NCBI RefSeq assembly: GCF_001005085.2
Contig: NZ_LBMU02000099.1
Coordinates: 105,700 to 169,699 of the forward strand
From: Streptomyces humi
Lineage (GTDB): Bacteria; Actinomycetota; Actinomycetes; Streptomycetales; Streptomycetaceae
Reading direction: 5' to 3'
DNA length: 64,000 nt
Shown here: one piece after another, positions 1 through 8,096 of the stretch
Layout: every line of letters starts with the position of its first letter
Numbering within the stretch: the stretch's first letter is position 1
Made by a program: the position numbers and the translations under genes
Notes under the pieces: generated by a model
Database searches by the model: none
Told to the model about the DNA's origin: nothing
The model's input: only the letters and a program-made list of their open reading frames with translations

Positions 1-47
1 CGCAACACCTCGACCCCGCCGTACCCGTGGAACCGGACCGCCCTCAT
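1..47 (-). CDS. Partial N-terminus of a zinc/quinone-type NAD(P)H oxidoreductase (MDR family)
   Basis: Only the first 15 codons and part of a 16th are inside the window. They read MRAVRFHGYGGVEVL, the usual opening of medium-chain quinone oxidoreductases and zinc-type alcohol dehydrogenases, whose GroES-like domain begins this way. The ATG lies at 47-45 on the minus strand, with a GGGAGG-containing stretch about 20 bases upstream and GGTGACGGGG closer in. The gene runs out of the left edge. Family assignment rests on this short stretch alone, so substrate cannot be judged. Confidence 0.55.
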   Translation of the reverse strand, partial: MRAVRFHGYGGVEVL

Positions 48-139
48 CGCCCCGTCACCGTGCCTCCCCGCGTCGATGTCATGGGTACACGGTGACGGTG
101 CCGGGCGTGGTCCGGGGGTGTCTTCGCCCACGGCGTAGA

Positions 140-1567
140 TCAGGTGTGCGGGCGGTGACCCTCCTCCTGGCGAGGGTAGGTCTGGTCGGCACCGGGGAGG
201 GTGGGCCCGGGGAGGGTGGCCACCTCTTCCCTCGCCCTCGCCAGCTGCTCGGCGGTGTCGTGGGGCAGGCGCGGCGGGCGCGGGCGGGCGTCACGGAACC
301 GGAAGGCGGTGGTGAGGTCGCCGAACGTGGCGCGGCGCCACTGGCTGACGTTGGGTTCCTCGACACCGGTGAAGCGTTCGAGGAACCGCAGGGCGGAGGT
401 GTGGTCGAAGGCCTCGGAGGCGACCCAGCCGCCCACGGTCCAGGGGGAGACGATGATCGCGGGGACCCGGAACCCGCCGCCGATCGGCAGGCCCTGGACG
501 AACTCGTCCGGTGTGCCGGCGGGCGGGGTGGGCGGCGGCACGTGGTCGAACAGGCCGTCGTTCTCGTCGTAGTTGAGGATGAACGCGGTCTTGCGCCACA
601 CCTTCGGGTTGGCGGCGATCGCCTCGATCTTGGCGGCGACGAAGGCGGCCCCGGCGGCGGGCAGGTAGTCCGGGTGCTCCGACTGGTGGCTGGTCGGCAT
701 GATCCAGCTGACCGTCGGCAGGCGGTCGTTGCGGGCGTCGTCCTCGAAGGTGCCCTCGGGCTGCGGGCGGACCCCGCGCTCGTACAGGTCGCTGCCGGGC
801 GGCGCCTCCCTGAAGGTGGCGAACTGCTCCAGCACGTTGCAGCTGTAGTCGTCCTCCTGCTGGTAGACCTTCCAGCTGACGCCGGCGGTTTGCAGCCGCT
901 CGGCATAGGTGGTCCACCGGTACGGCGTGCGCGCGACGTTGCCGGTGATCGGGCCGCCCCGGGTACCGCCCGGATCGATGCTCCCGGTCATCCACATCAG
1001 CCGGTTGGGCCAGGTGGGCCCCAGGACGGAGCAGAAGTAGTGGTCGCAGACGGTGAACGTCTCCGCGAGGGCGAACTGGAAGGGGATGTCCTCGCGGGTG
1101 TAATAGCCCATCACGTAGGGGCCGTTGGCGCCGTCGGCCTTGCGGTGGGCCGGCAGCCACCGGTCCATCCTGCCGTTGTTCCAGGCCTGGTGCTGCACGG
1201 ACCAGGCGTGGCTGGTGGAGGGGATCGCCTGGGCGCTCGACCGGCGCGTGTCGAGGTGGAACGGCAGCAGGTAGCCCCTGGGGTTGCCGGCGTCGGGCTG
1301 GTGGAAGACGGAGCGGCCGTCGTCCAGCTTCAGCGCGTGCGGGTCGGCGAAGCCGCGGACACCGGCGAGCGTGCCGAAGTAGTGGTCGAAGGACCGGTTC
1401 TCCTGCATCAGCATGACGACGTGTTCGATGTCGTGCAGGGAGCCGCCGCGCGGGGGTTCGGCGGCGACCGCCTTCCGGACGCTGGGCGGGAGCAGGGAGA
1501 GGGCGGCGGCGCCGCCGAGCACGCCGGCGGCGGAACCGAGGAGTCTGCGGCGGGTCGGCTCGGCCAT
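140..1567 (-). CDS. Tat-exported phospholipase C-like phosphoesterase
   Basis: This 475-residue protein belongs to the bacterial acid-phosphatase/phospholipase C phosphoesterase family. It starts with a Tat-type signal (TRRRLLGSAAG, residues 5-15). The mature part opens with the family hallmark IEHVVMLMQENRSFDHYFGT around residue 47 (metal site: Glu-Asn-Arg-Ser and following Asp-His), followed later by the conserved NYDENDGLFDHV segment near residue 332. Members hydrolyse phosphodiester or phosphomonoester bonds of phospholipids outside the cell. Phosphocholine-specific PlcN enzymes are about 650-700 residues and carry C-terminal DUF756 repeats; here those are missing, so the catalytic domain stands alone and the head-group preference is open. 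The ATG at 1567 follows GAAAGGGG. The next gene upstream is also a secreted phospholipase C type, which suggests a shared role in phosphate or lipid scavenging, but I see no convincing PHO box. Confidence 0.85.
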   Translation of the reverse strand: MAEPTRRRLLGSAAGVLGGAAALSLLPPSVRKAVAAEPPRGGSLHDIEHVVMLMQENRSFDHYFGTLAGVRGFADPHALKLDDGRSVFHQPDAGNPRGYLLPFHLDTRRSSAQAIPSTSHAWSVQHQAWNNGRMDRWLPAHRKADGANGPYVMGYYTREDIPFQFALAETFTVCDHYFCSVLGPTWPNRLMWMTGSIDPGGTRGGPITGNVARTPYRWTTYAERLQTAGVSWKVYQQEDDYSCNVLEQFATFREAPPGSDLYERGVRPQPEGTFEDDARNDRLPTVSWIMPTSHQSEHPDYLPAAGAAFVAAKIEAIAANPKVWRKTAFILNYDENDGLFDHVPPPTPPAGTPDEFVQGLPIGGGFRVPAIIVSPWTVGGWVASEAFDHTSALRFLERFTGVEEPNVSQWRRATFGDLTTAFRFRDARPRPPRLPHDTAEQLARAREEVATLPGPTLPGADQTYPRQEEGHRPHT

Positions 1568-1618
1568 GGTGGCCCCTTTCCGGGGTTCGCGGGGGGAGAG
1601 ATCCTCTGCGGAGGTGAC

Positions 1619-1646
1619 GGCGGCCCGTCCGTGCGGACGGGCCGCC
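1619..1646 (-). terminator. Stem-loop terminator downstream of the PI-PLC-like gene
   Basis: A perfect 12-bp inverted repeat, GGCGGCCCGTCC and GGACGGGCCGCC, encloses the 4-base loop GTGC. It lies 47 bases beyond the stop codon of the PI-PLC-like gene and just upstream of the next gene. There is no U-tract, which is usual for Streptomyces hairpin terminators. Confidence 0.65.
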
Positions 1647-1692
1647 GTTCACTGTGGTCCCCGGACGGCCCCAAGGGCTCCGCCGGGTGCGG

Positions 1693-3054
1693 TCACTGGC
1701 CCGGCGCGAGTATGTAGGTGTCGAGGGTGCCCACGGTGGTGAGCGGGGTGGGGGAGCCGGTGTCGTAGCGGTCCACGGCCAGGTAGTTGGGCTTCTTGCG
1801 GGCGGCGGGCGTGCAGAAGCTCTGGGCGCGGTTGAGGAGTTTGCCGTTGTCCGTGGCGGCGGTGGAGGCGATCGGGTAGTCCCGGAAGTGGTTCATCACG
1901 AACAGCGGGTGGAAGGCGGACGAGTCGGTCGTGAGCGGTCTGCCGGTGCCCCAGCGGCTGTAGCAGGACCAGTCGGAGTCACCGATTCCGCCGCCCATGG
2001 ACCAGTAGTTCTCCACGGTCCACTCACGCTGGTACATGACGCCGAAGGTGTCACGGGTGGTCCAGCCGTTCGCGGTGTCGCTCGCCCGGGTGCGGTCGCT
2101 GAAGATCAGGAGCTGCTTGCCCCGGGCGGCGAGATCGGCCATCGTGGGCCAGCCCTTGGTGGCCACCCCTTCCTGGTCCGGCCGGTACAGCACGTCGGAG
2201 AGGCCGCTGACGGACGCGAGGGACGACTTCAGCACGTCGGAGGAGGCGTAGTCCTCCAGGAAGACGGTCGCGAACTGGCCGGGACGGGCCTTGAGGAAGT
2301 CCACGATGCGCTGGAGGTCGGTGGCGAGCGGCACGGGGCTGCTGACGCCGTCGCAGCTGTTGTGGCAGAGGACGGCCTGGCCGGAGACCGTGTAGTCGTC
2401 GAGCATGAAACCGCGTACGCCGTCGCTCAGCTGCTGGCTGATGCCGTAGTTCTGGTTGGGGAACAGACTGACGGGGAACGAGGCGAAGTTCCCGTCGGCT
2501 CCGTTGGCGAAGGCGTTGTGCGCGGTCAGGAAGGTGACCTGGTCGAGGGTGCGGGTGTCGGCGGAGGGCATCGCCGTGGTCGCGTACGAGACCGGCGTGA
2601 GGTACCAGCGGGCGAGGTCGCCCGCGGAGCCGACCTGTACGGCACCGGTGTCCGAGGCGGAACCGGTCAGGTACTGCGAGGTGCCGGGGACCGTGACGGA
2701 GTAGGTGCCGTCGGCACCCGCGGTGACGGTCCAGGTGGTGCCGTCGGCGCCGCAGGCGGCGGTCACCGCGGCGGTGCCGCTGCGTCCCAGGCAGGTGCCG
2801 GACTCGTCGGCGTTCCGCAGCTGGTAGCCGCCGTCGACCGCGACCGGCGTCCACTGCTGGTGGTCCTCGTTCCCCTTGGGGTTGTGGGCGACGACCGTGC
2901 CGCCGCTGTCGGCCGCGTCGAGGCCGGTGACGTAGTTCTGGAGGTAGACCGAGGAGGCCGGCACCGCCGCCGACGCGGTGCCCGGCAGCAGGACGGGCGC
3001 CGACAGGGCGAGCACGGCGGAACAGCACAGGACGCGCAGGGGGCGCAGACGCAC
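1693..3054 (-). CDS. Secreted PI-PLC X-domain-like phosphodiesterase with N-terminal ricin-type lectin region
   Basis: About 453 residues. The reading frame is open further upstream, but the start is placed at the GTG (3054-3052) because AAGGGA sits 6 bases before it and a classic Sec signal follows (LRPLRVLCCSAVLALSAPV, cleavage near TASA). Residues about 30-150 resemble a beta-trefoil/ricin-like lectin region with QW-type repeats (QQWTPV, RWYLTPV). The catalytic part begins at LDQVTFLTAHNAFAN, where the His matches the first catalytic histidine of PI-PLC X domains. It continues with GVRGFMLDDY and LCHNSC, the position of the second histidine. This fold cleaves phosphatidylinositol or related phosphodiesters without metal in bacteria. 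It sits between the phosphoesterase above and a sugar kinase, all on the minus strand. The lipid substrate is not predictable. Confidence 0.82.
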   Translation of the reverse strand: MRLRPLRVLCCSAVLALSAPVLLPGTASAAVPASSVYLQNYVTGLDAADSGGTVVAHNPKGNEDHQQWTPVAVDGGYQLRNADESGTCLGRSGTAAVTAACGADGTTWTVTAGADGTYSVTVPGTSQYLTGSASDTGAVQVGSAGDLARWYLTPVSYATTAMPSADTRTLDQVTFLTAHNAFANGADGNFASFPVSLFPNQNYGISQQLSDGVRGFMLDDYTVSGQAVLCHNSCDGVSSPVPLATDLQRIVDFLKARPGQFATVFLEDYASSDVLKSSLASVSGLSDVLYRPDQEGVATKGWPTMADLAARGKQLLIFSDRTRASDTANGWTTRDTFGVMYQREWTVENYWSMGGGIGDSDWSCYSRWGTGRPLTTDSSAFHPLFVMNHFRDYPIASTAATDNGKLLNRAQSFCTPAARKKPNYLAVDRYDTGSPTPLTTVGTLDTYILAPGQ

Positions 3055-3244
3055 GGGAATTCCCTTCACTCTGGCAGGGCACGGAGTGCCCTCGCTGTCA
3101 GAGGCATGAGATACCCGTTGGTAGGTGTGTCGCGCCAGTCGTTCGGGCTGAATTCCTGTTCCGCCAGGGATATGTGATGACCCGTCACCTGTGCGGGTCA
3201 AGGGCGGCGCGGGCGGGGCGGTCACGGACGGCCCCGCGACCGGC

Positions 3245-4213
3245 TCAGCCGTTCCAGGTGCCCGACAGCCGCTCGGCCAGCGGGTCACCGGCCAGGAAGG
3301 CGGCGAGCTCCGTCCTGCCGGGTGCGGTGGCCGGCCCGCGGCGGGTCACGGCGCAGGCCGCCGCCGCGTTGGCGCCCCGGGCGGCCGTCAGCGGGTCGAA
3401 CCCCTGCCCGAGCAGGGCGAGAAACGCACCGACATGGGCGTCCCCCGCGCCGTTGCTGTCCACCGCGGTGACCGGGAACCCCGGTACGTGCACGGGCGGC
3501 CTGTCGGGCGCGGCCAGCCAGCAGCCGTCCTTGTCGGCCCGGACGAGCACACCCGCACCGGGGCCCAGGAGCCGTACCAGCGCCGCCGCCGCGCTACGGG
3601 GATCCTCGTGGCCGGTCATGAGGCGGGCCTCGCGGGCGTTGGCGCTGAGCCAGTCGGTACGGGCGAGGACGGGCGCGAGCACGCTCTCGGGGATGTCGGC
3701 GACCAGGGGCCCCGGATCGAGGCAGAGGGTGGCGCCGGCGGGCAGCGTGGCGGTGAGTCCGGAGAGCAGCGGGCCGTTGCCGGGCAGGACGAGGCCGTAC
3801 CCGGAGAGCTGGACGAGGTCTCCGGGACGCAGTCGCGCCGTGATCGCGGCCACGTCCGCCGGGGCGAGCGTGGCCTCCGCCCCGAAGCTGGTCACGAAGG
3901 TGCGTTCACCGCCGGCGTCGACCAGGGCCACCGTGAATCCGGTGTCCAGGTCCGTGCGGGCGGGCAGCAGGGTCCCGATGTCCTCGGCGGCCAGCGCCGC
4001 GCGGACGAGGTCGCCGTGGGGTCCGGTGCCGTGCAGTCCGGCGTAGACGGCCTCGGTGCCCAGCCGGCGGGCCGCCACCAGGGTGTTGAAGCCGCCGCCC
4101 GCGGTCGTCTCGGTACGGGTGCCGAGGACGTCGCCGCCCCGCTCGGGCAGCGCGGGGACCTCGATCACCAGATCGGCGAGCACGTTCCCGGCGAGCACCA
4201 CCCGGCCGGTCAT
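3245..4213 (-). CDS. PfkB-family carbohydrate/nucleoside kinase
   Basis: A 322-residue ribokinase-superfamily kinase. It has the N-terminal glycine-rich signature (TAGGGFNTLVAARRLG, near residues 37-52) and the C-terminal anion-hole/catalytic motif DSNGAGDAHVGAF near residue 252, where the second Asp is the catalytic base. It would phosphorylate a ribosyl, sugar or nucleoside hydroxyl with ATP in the cytoplasm. Its ATG overlaps the permease stop by four bases (ATGA), so it is translated together with that NCS1 permease. With the ADP-ribosylglycohydrolase and GntR regulator upstream, it resembles YegV of E. coli in gene content. The likely substrate is a ribose-type product of the neighbouring hydrolase; that is inference. 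Confidence 0.88.
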   Translation of the reverse strand: MTGRVVLAGNVLADLVIEVPALPERGGDVLGTRTETTAGGGFNTLVAARRLGTEAVYAGLHGTGPHGDLVRAALAAEDIGTLLPARTDLDTGFTVALVDAGGERTFVTSFGAEATLAPADVAAITARLRPGDLVQLSGYGLVLPGNGPLLSGLTATLPAGATLCLDPGPLVADIPESVLAPVLARTDWLSANAREARLMTGHEDPRSAAAALVRLLGPGAGVLVRADKDGCWLAAPDRPPVHVPGFPVTAVDSNGAGDAHVGAFLALLGQGFDPLTAARGANAAAACAVTRRGPATAPGRTELAAFLAGDPLAERLSGTWNG

Positions 4214-5685
4214 CGGCCGGCTCCCTGGAGGCGGGCGGCAGTGGATCCGGCGCCGTCCCGGACCGCTGTGTCACCGCGGCCGAACAGGGCGTACACCGCG
4301 GCTCCGACGGCCATCGCGACGGCCCAGCCGAGACCGTTGACACCGAGCCAGGTGTCGGCGAGCGGACCGGCGAACCAGACGTCGCTCGCGCTGGTGGCGG
4401 CCTTGGTGAAGAGCAGCCCGGCCACGATGGCGAGCGCCCAGCCGGCGACGGCGGGCAGCCGCAGCCCGCCCGTGTACCAGTAGGCGCTGGAGCGGCTGGT
4501 GTCCATGAGGGCGTCGGGGTCGTAGACGCGGCCGCGCAGCGAGTCCACGGCGACCACCCCGATCCACGCGGAGATGGGCACGGCCAGCAGGGTCAGGAAG
4601 GTCGAGAACGGCCCGTAGAAGTCGTCGGCGACCAGCATGAAGTAGACGCCGCCCGCGAACATCACCACGACGTCCAGGGCGACGGCGTACGCGCGCGGCA
4701 CCCGCAGGCCGAGGGTGATCATCGTGAGTCCCGCGGAGTACGTGGAGAGGTGGTTCGACATCAGCAGTCCGCCGAACGCCGCGACGAGGTAGGGGACCGC
4801 CATCCAGGTCGGCAGCATCGCGTTGATCGCCGCGACCGGGTCGGAGGCGGTGGCCAGCGTCCGGTCGCCGGCCGAGAGCAGCGAGCCGAGCGAGATCAGC
4901 AGGACGAGCGGGATGCCGGCGCCGAACGCCGAGGCCACCACGAGCCGTCGGCCCGGGATCGTACGGGGCAGGTAACGGGCGTAGTCCGCACCCGCGTTGG
5001 CCCAGCCGATGCCCGTGCCGGAAGCGATGAAGCCCACCCCGGCGACCACCGCGCTGACCGGCCCGGCCGGGGCGTCGAGCACCTCGGACCAGTCGACGGT
5101 CGAGATCAGGAAGCCCATGACGACCAGGTTCAGCAGTCCGAACACGACCGTGGCCCACTTGTTGATCCACATGATGGTGGCGTGCCCGAGGCCGCTGATC
5201 AGCAGCGTGCAGGCGATGAAGACCAGCAGGCAGACGAGGGTGAGCACGGTGTTGCGCCGGATGCCGAACGCCGTGTCGAGCAGCGCGAGGAGCGCGTACG
5301 CCGCGGTGGTCGTGGAGATGGTCTCCCAGCCGACCCGGCTCAGCCAGGTGATCAGTGTCGGACCCGCGTTGCCGCGCTGGCCGAAGACCGCGCGGGACAG
5401 GGTGAGCGCGGGGGCGCCGCCCTTCTTGCCCGCCAGGCTGAGGGCGCCCACCAGCGCGAAGGACCCGAAGGAGCCGAGCACGGCGACGAGCACCGACTGC
5501 CAGATGTCCAGGCCGCGGAAGGCCACCAGGGTGGCACCGAGCGGCAGTCCGAGGATGCTGATGTTCGCGGCGAACCAGGTCCAGAACATCTGGCCGGCGT
5601 GGCCGTGGCGTTCACCGTCGGGGACCGGTTCGATCCCCCGGGTCTCGATGGCACCGACGCGATCGTTCGTCTTCGAAACGGCCAT
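4210..5685 (-). CDS. NCS1-family nucleobase/cation symporter (CodB-like permease)
   Basis: A 491-residue integral membrane protein with about 12 hydrophobic segments. The family signature lies near residue 35 (MFWTWFAANISILGLPLGA, typical of cytosine-purine-hydantoin permeases), and a conserved stretch GVGFIASGTGIGWANAGADYARYLP precedes the middle helices. The family imports nucleobases or related ring compounds with Na+ or H+. The start was set at the ATG 5685-5683 because a full AAGGAGG lies 7 bases upstream; the longer frame would run into the minisatellite. It is followed with overlap by the PfkB kinase, and the ADP-ribosylglycohydrolase lies about 330 bases upstream on the same strand. 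The substrate is probably a nucleobase or nucleoside-like compound. Confidence 0.9.
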   Translation of the reverse strand: MAVSKTNDRVGAIETRGIEPVPDGERHGHAGQMFWTWFAANISILGLPLGATLVAFRGLDIWQSVLVAVLGSFGSFALVGALSLAGKKGGAPALTLSRAVFGQRGNAGPTLITWLSRVGWETISTTTAAYALLALLDTAFGIRRNTVLTLVCLLVFIACTLLISGLGHATIMWINKWATVVFGLLNLVVMGFLISTVDWSEVLDAPAGPVSAVVAGVGFIASGTGIGWANAGADYARYLPRTIPGRRLVVASAFGAGIPLVLLISLGSLLSAGDRTLATASDPVAAINAMLPTWMAVPYLVAAFGGLLMSNHLSTYSAGLTMITLGLRVPRAYAVALDVVVMFAGGVYFMLVADDFYGPFSTFLTLLAVPISAWIGVVAVDSLRGRVYDPDALMDTSRSSAYWYTGGLRLPAVAGWALAIVAGLLFTKAATSASDVWFAGPLADTWLGVNGLGWAVAMAVGAAVYALFGRGDTAVRDGAGSTAARLQGAGR

Positions 5686-5760
5686 GACGGGACCTCCTTG
5701 CAGGGTGCGTGAGCGGGCCGGGCGGGGCGACGGGCTGGGAGCCCCGCCCTGACACCGGTT

Positions 5761-5996
5761 GACGGGTGGTGCAGCGGTGAGTCTGTTGCCGGGTGGTGCA
5801 GCGGTGAGTCTGTTGACGGGCGGTGCAGCGCTCGGCCGTGGACCCATCGGGTTCTGCGGTGGGCCGTGGACCCAGCGGGTTCTGGTGTGGGCCGGGGACC
5901 CAGCGGCTTCTGCACTGGGGCGTGGACCCAGCGGGTTCTGGTGCCGAGTGGCTTGTGCGGTGGGTCGGGTGCCGAACGGTTTGCGCGGTGGGTTCG
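5761..5996. repeat. 27/28-bp minisatellite inside the yeg-like cluster
   Basis: The gap between the permease and the ADP-ribosylglycohydrolase is built almost wholly of tandem repeats. Two 27-bp units begin at 5761 and 5788 (gacgggtggtgcagcggtga...) with a partial third at 5815. Then four 28-bp units begin at 5834, 5862, 5890 and 5918 (core GTGGACCCAGCGGGTTCTG). Two more diverged copies with the same 28-bp step begin at 5940 and 5968 (core GGTGCCGA..GG.TTG.GCGGTG). Because 28 is not a multiple of three, the array is not coding; it opens long false frames on both strands. Confidence 0.9.
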
Positions 5997-6016
5997 GCGG
6001 TCGGCGGCCGGATGGG

Positions 6017-7009
6017 TCAGCGGTGGGCGAGCAGGCGGGTCGTCAGTGGCTCCAGGTCGAGGGCGTTGACGGTCCGCAGGGTGCGGACGGCGTCGGCGGG
6101 CAGCGCGCGGAGCCCGGCGACCGAGCCCGCGACGGCGCCGGCGATCGCGCCGATGGTGTCGCTGTCACCGCCGAGGTTGGCGGCGAGCAGCGCGGCCTGC
6201 CACGGATCGCCGTCCGCCAGGGCGAGCACCGCGAACGCGGCCGGCACCGACTCCTGGCTCGCCACGCTCGTGCCGACCAGCGACACGACCCGGTCCAGCG
6301 CCTCGGCCCGCGGGAGGCCGCGCACCAGTTCCCGGGCCCATTCGATGCGGGCGGCGATGTCGGCCCCGGCGACCCAGTGCCCGCGCCGCGCTCCGGCACG
6401 GGCCGCGGTCACCGCGGCGGTGACGGCCGCGTCGAGCGAGCCGCCGTCGACTCCCGTGCTGACCGCGGCAGCCACCGCGGCCGCCCCGGCGATGCCGACG
6501 GTCGTGTCATGGGTGACCTGGCAGGACTCCACGACCCGGTCGACGAAGGTGTCGAGCGGATCGGCGGCGAAGGCGATGCCCACCGGGGTGACCCGCATCG
6601 CGGCGCCGTTCGTGGTGCCGTTGCGGCCCGCCTCGCGCGGGGGGACACCGCGGGCCACCGCGTCCAGCGCGGCCTTGGTGGACGGGCCGAGCAGGTCGAA
6701 GGACCCCTTGGCCTTCATCTCCTTCTCCCAGTCGAGGAGTTCGTGGGCCAGACGCAGCGGATCGATCCGGCCGTGGCCCTCGTCGATGAGCCGGGCGACG
6801 ATGACGGCCTGCTCGGTGTCGTCGGTGACCGACCCGGCGGGCATGCCGGCGCTGACCGGGTTGTCGGGGCGGGCCGGTTCGAAGCCGGTGAGGGTGCCGT
6901 AGACCCGGACGACGTCCTGTCGGGACATCACCTGGGTGGGCATGCCGAGGGCGTCGCCCAGGGCGAGACCGTAGAAGGCGCCCAGGGCTCGGTCGAGTCG
7001 GTCGGTCAC
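6017..7009 (-). CDS. ADP-ribosylglycohydrolase-family hydrolase
   Basis: A 330-residue DraG/ARH-fold protein. The two Mg-binding motifs are present: TDDT at residues 62-65 in the N-terminal half and GGDSDT at residues 280-285 near the C-terminus, with the GALYGLALGDALG-like opening (residues 10-22). The family removes ADP-ribose from proteins or cleaves other N- or O-linked ribosyl bonds. The start ATG at 7009 overlaps the stop of the GntR regulator (ATGA), so regulator and enzyme share a transcript. Gene content around it matches E. coli yegU, a predicted metabolic member rather than a protein-modification eraser. The substrate is unknown. Confidence 0.9.
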   Translation of the reverse strand: MTDRLDRALGAFYGLALGDALGMPTQVMSRQDVVRVYGTLTGFEPARPDNPVSAGMPAGSVTDDTEQAVIVARLIDEGHGRIDPLRLAHELLDWEKEMKAKGSFDLLGPSTKAALDAVARGVPPREAGRNGTTNGAAMRVTPVGIAFAADPLDTFVDRVVESCQVTHDTTVGIAGAAAVAAAVSTGVDGGSLDAAVTAAVTAARAGARRGHWVAGADIAARIEWARELVRGLPRAEALDRVVSLVGTSVASQESVPAAFAVLALADGDPWQAALLAANLGGDSDTIGAIAGAVAGSVAGLRALPADAVRTLRTVNALDLEPLTTRLLAHR

Positions 7010-7725
7010 GAGCGGCCTCCGTTGCCCGAGCGGACGTGCAGTTCGAAGCGGGCGGGGTCGAGCAGACTCCCCACCTGCTCGATCACCGAGCCGTCGGCGG
7101 CCCGGTACACCTGGTCCAGCCGGAGGAAGGACTCGCCGGGGGAGCGGTGCAGCACGGCGGCCTCGTCCTCGGTGAGCCCGCGTACCGAGACGACGCCCTC
7201 GCCGGCGTCGGTGACCCGGCCCGCCGCGATCAGCGTCCGGCTGAGCGAGCCGCCGTCGAGGCCGCGCTCCGGCAGCCCGGCGAGGGATCCGGTGACCGGG
7301 ACCCGGCTGCGCTCCAGCGACACGCCCTGCCCGTCGGACAGCCGCCTGACCCGGTCCAGGGCGATGAACGCAGCGGACGCGAGGCCGAGCCGGGCGGCCA
7401 GCTCCGGGTCCTCGACCTCCTCGAAGCGGAGGACCTCGGTCGTCAGCTCGGTGCCCTGCTCGGCCAGGGCACGGGTCCAGCCCAGACGGTTGTCGAGCGG
7501 CGCCCCGTCGAAGGTGACGAAGGAGCCGATGCCCGCGTGGGTGGCGATGAGGCCCTCCTCGCCGAGGACCTGGAGGGCCTGGCGAAGAGTGGTGCGGCTG
7601 ACGCCGAACCGTTCCCTCAGCGCGTGCTCCCCGGGGAGCCGGCTGCCGTCGGCGTGGACCCCGGCCCTGATCTCGTCGGCGAGGACGCGGGCGATGCGAT
7701 GGTGTTTGTGTACCTGTCCAGGCAT
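7006..7725 (-). CDS. GntR-family repressor, HutC/UTRA subfamily
   Basis: About 239 residues from the ATG at 7725. The N-terminal winged helix-turn-helix (DEIRAGVHADGSRLPGEHALRERFGVSRTTLRQAL, residues about 17-52) is typical of GntR. The remaining ~165 residues form a UTRA ligand-binding domain (ALDRVRRLSDGQGVSLERSR; SFLRLDQVYRAADG). UTRA domains usually sense sugars, sugar phosphates or nucleoside-like molecules. It overlaps the ADP-ribosylglycohydrolase gene by four bases and heads the cluster. A longer in-frame start at 7788 exists but would cover the operator at 7725-7734; the shorter start is preferred. Compare E. coli YegW, the GntR partner of yegTUV. Confidence 0.88.
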   Translation of the reverse strand: MPGQVHKHHRIARVLADEIRAGVHADGSRLPGEHALRERFGVSRTTLRQALQVLGEEGLIATHAGIGSFVTFDGAPLDNRLGWTRALAEQGTELTTEVLRFEEVEDPELAARLGLASAAFIALDRVRRLSDGQGVSLERSRVPVTGSLAGLPERGLDGGSLSRTLIAAGRVTDAGEGVVSVRGLTEDEAAVLHRSPGESFLRLDQVYRAADGSVIEQVGSLLDPARFELHVRSGNGGRS

Positions 7726-7734
7726 GTCTAGACA
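7725..7734. promoter_or_regulatory. Palindromic GntR/HutC-type operator at the regulator's own start
   Basis: TGTCTAGACA is a perfect 10-bp palindrome with the GTCTAGAC core typical of HutC-subfamily sites such as Streptomyces dre boxes. It begins at the first base of the repressor's start codon, an ideal place for autoregulation. Only the sequence match supports this. Confidence 0.6.
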
Positions 7735-7771
7735 GTAGGTGAACAAGCGCGTCCGGTCCAGAGGTCGACCT

Positions 7772-7805
7772 AGAGTTGACTCTGTCAAAACTAGCGGGCT
7801 ATGTT
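7772..7805 (+). promoter_or_regulatory. Promoter of the DUF2180 gene with candidate Fur-family operator
   Basis: TTGACT (7776-7781) and TATGTT (7800-7805) form a promoter with an 18-base spacer, about 65 bases before the DUF2180 start. The -35 region lies inside the 16-mer AGAGTTGACTCTGTCA (7772-7787). The same 16-mer occurs inverted with one mismatch in front of the Fur-family gene, which points to a shared repressor. Confidence 0.65.
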
Positions 7806-7869
7806 CGAGCCACCGAAAGCCGCGAACCCCGCCTCGCCAGACAGGTGGGCCATCTCATCGGGAAGCACC

Positions 7870-8076
7870 ATGCACTGTTACGACTGCGCCCAAGAGGGGC
7901 GAAACGAGAACACCGGGATCGGCGCCTGCACGCGCTGCGGACTGTTCACCTGCGCCGATCACTCACGGATCGTGCACGCCACCGTCCAGCGCCCGATCGG
8001 GGTCATCCCGATGACGAGCGTCCGGCCCGCCCGGCGCCTGGTATGCGGCTCCTGCCGTACGGCCGAGGCCGCCTAG
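7870..8076 (+). CDS. DUF2180 small cysteine-rich (zinc-ribbon-like) protein
   Basis: A 68-residue protein beginning MHCYDCAQEG at an ATG preceded by GGGAAG. Cysteine pairs CYDC (3-6), CTRC (20-23) and a CxxxH in FTCADH (28-31), plus CGSC (59-62) near the end, give a compact metal-binding protein of the DUF2180 type. The frame is open upstream to 7801 but the family begins exactly at this Met. It lies just upstream of, and co-oriented with, the Fur-family repressor, and both promoters carry the same 16-mer. This suggests a role in the redox or metal response with the catalase; the biochemical function is not known. Confidence 0.8.
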   Translation: MHCYDCAQEGRNENTGIGACTRCGLFTCADHSRIVHATVQRPIGVIPMTSVRPARRLVCGSCRTAEAA

Positions 8077-8096
8077 GCGGAGCCCTGCTCCAGAAC

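Noticed and set aside
92..1717. Long open frame on the plus strand opposite the phosphoesterase gene
   Set aside because: It is a high-GC antisense frame; its product is low complexity and without any family pattern, while the minus-strand protein has clear signal and catalytic motifs.
1568..3244. PHO box upstream of the two phospholipase-type genes
   Set aside because: A single GTTCAC near 1646 lies inside a terminator flank, and no pair of 11-bp direct repeats was found.
5761..5996. CRISPR array
   Set aside because: Repeats are directly abutting without unique spacers, and no cas genes are present.
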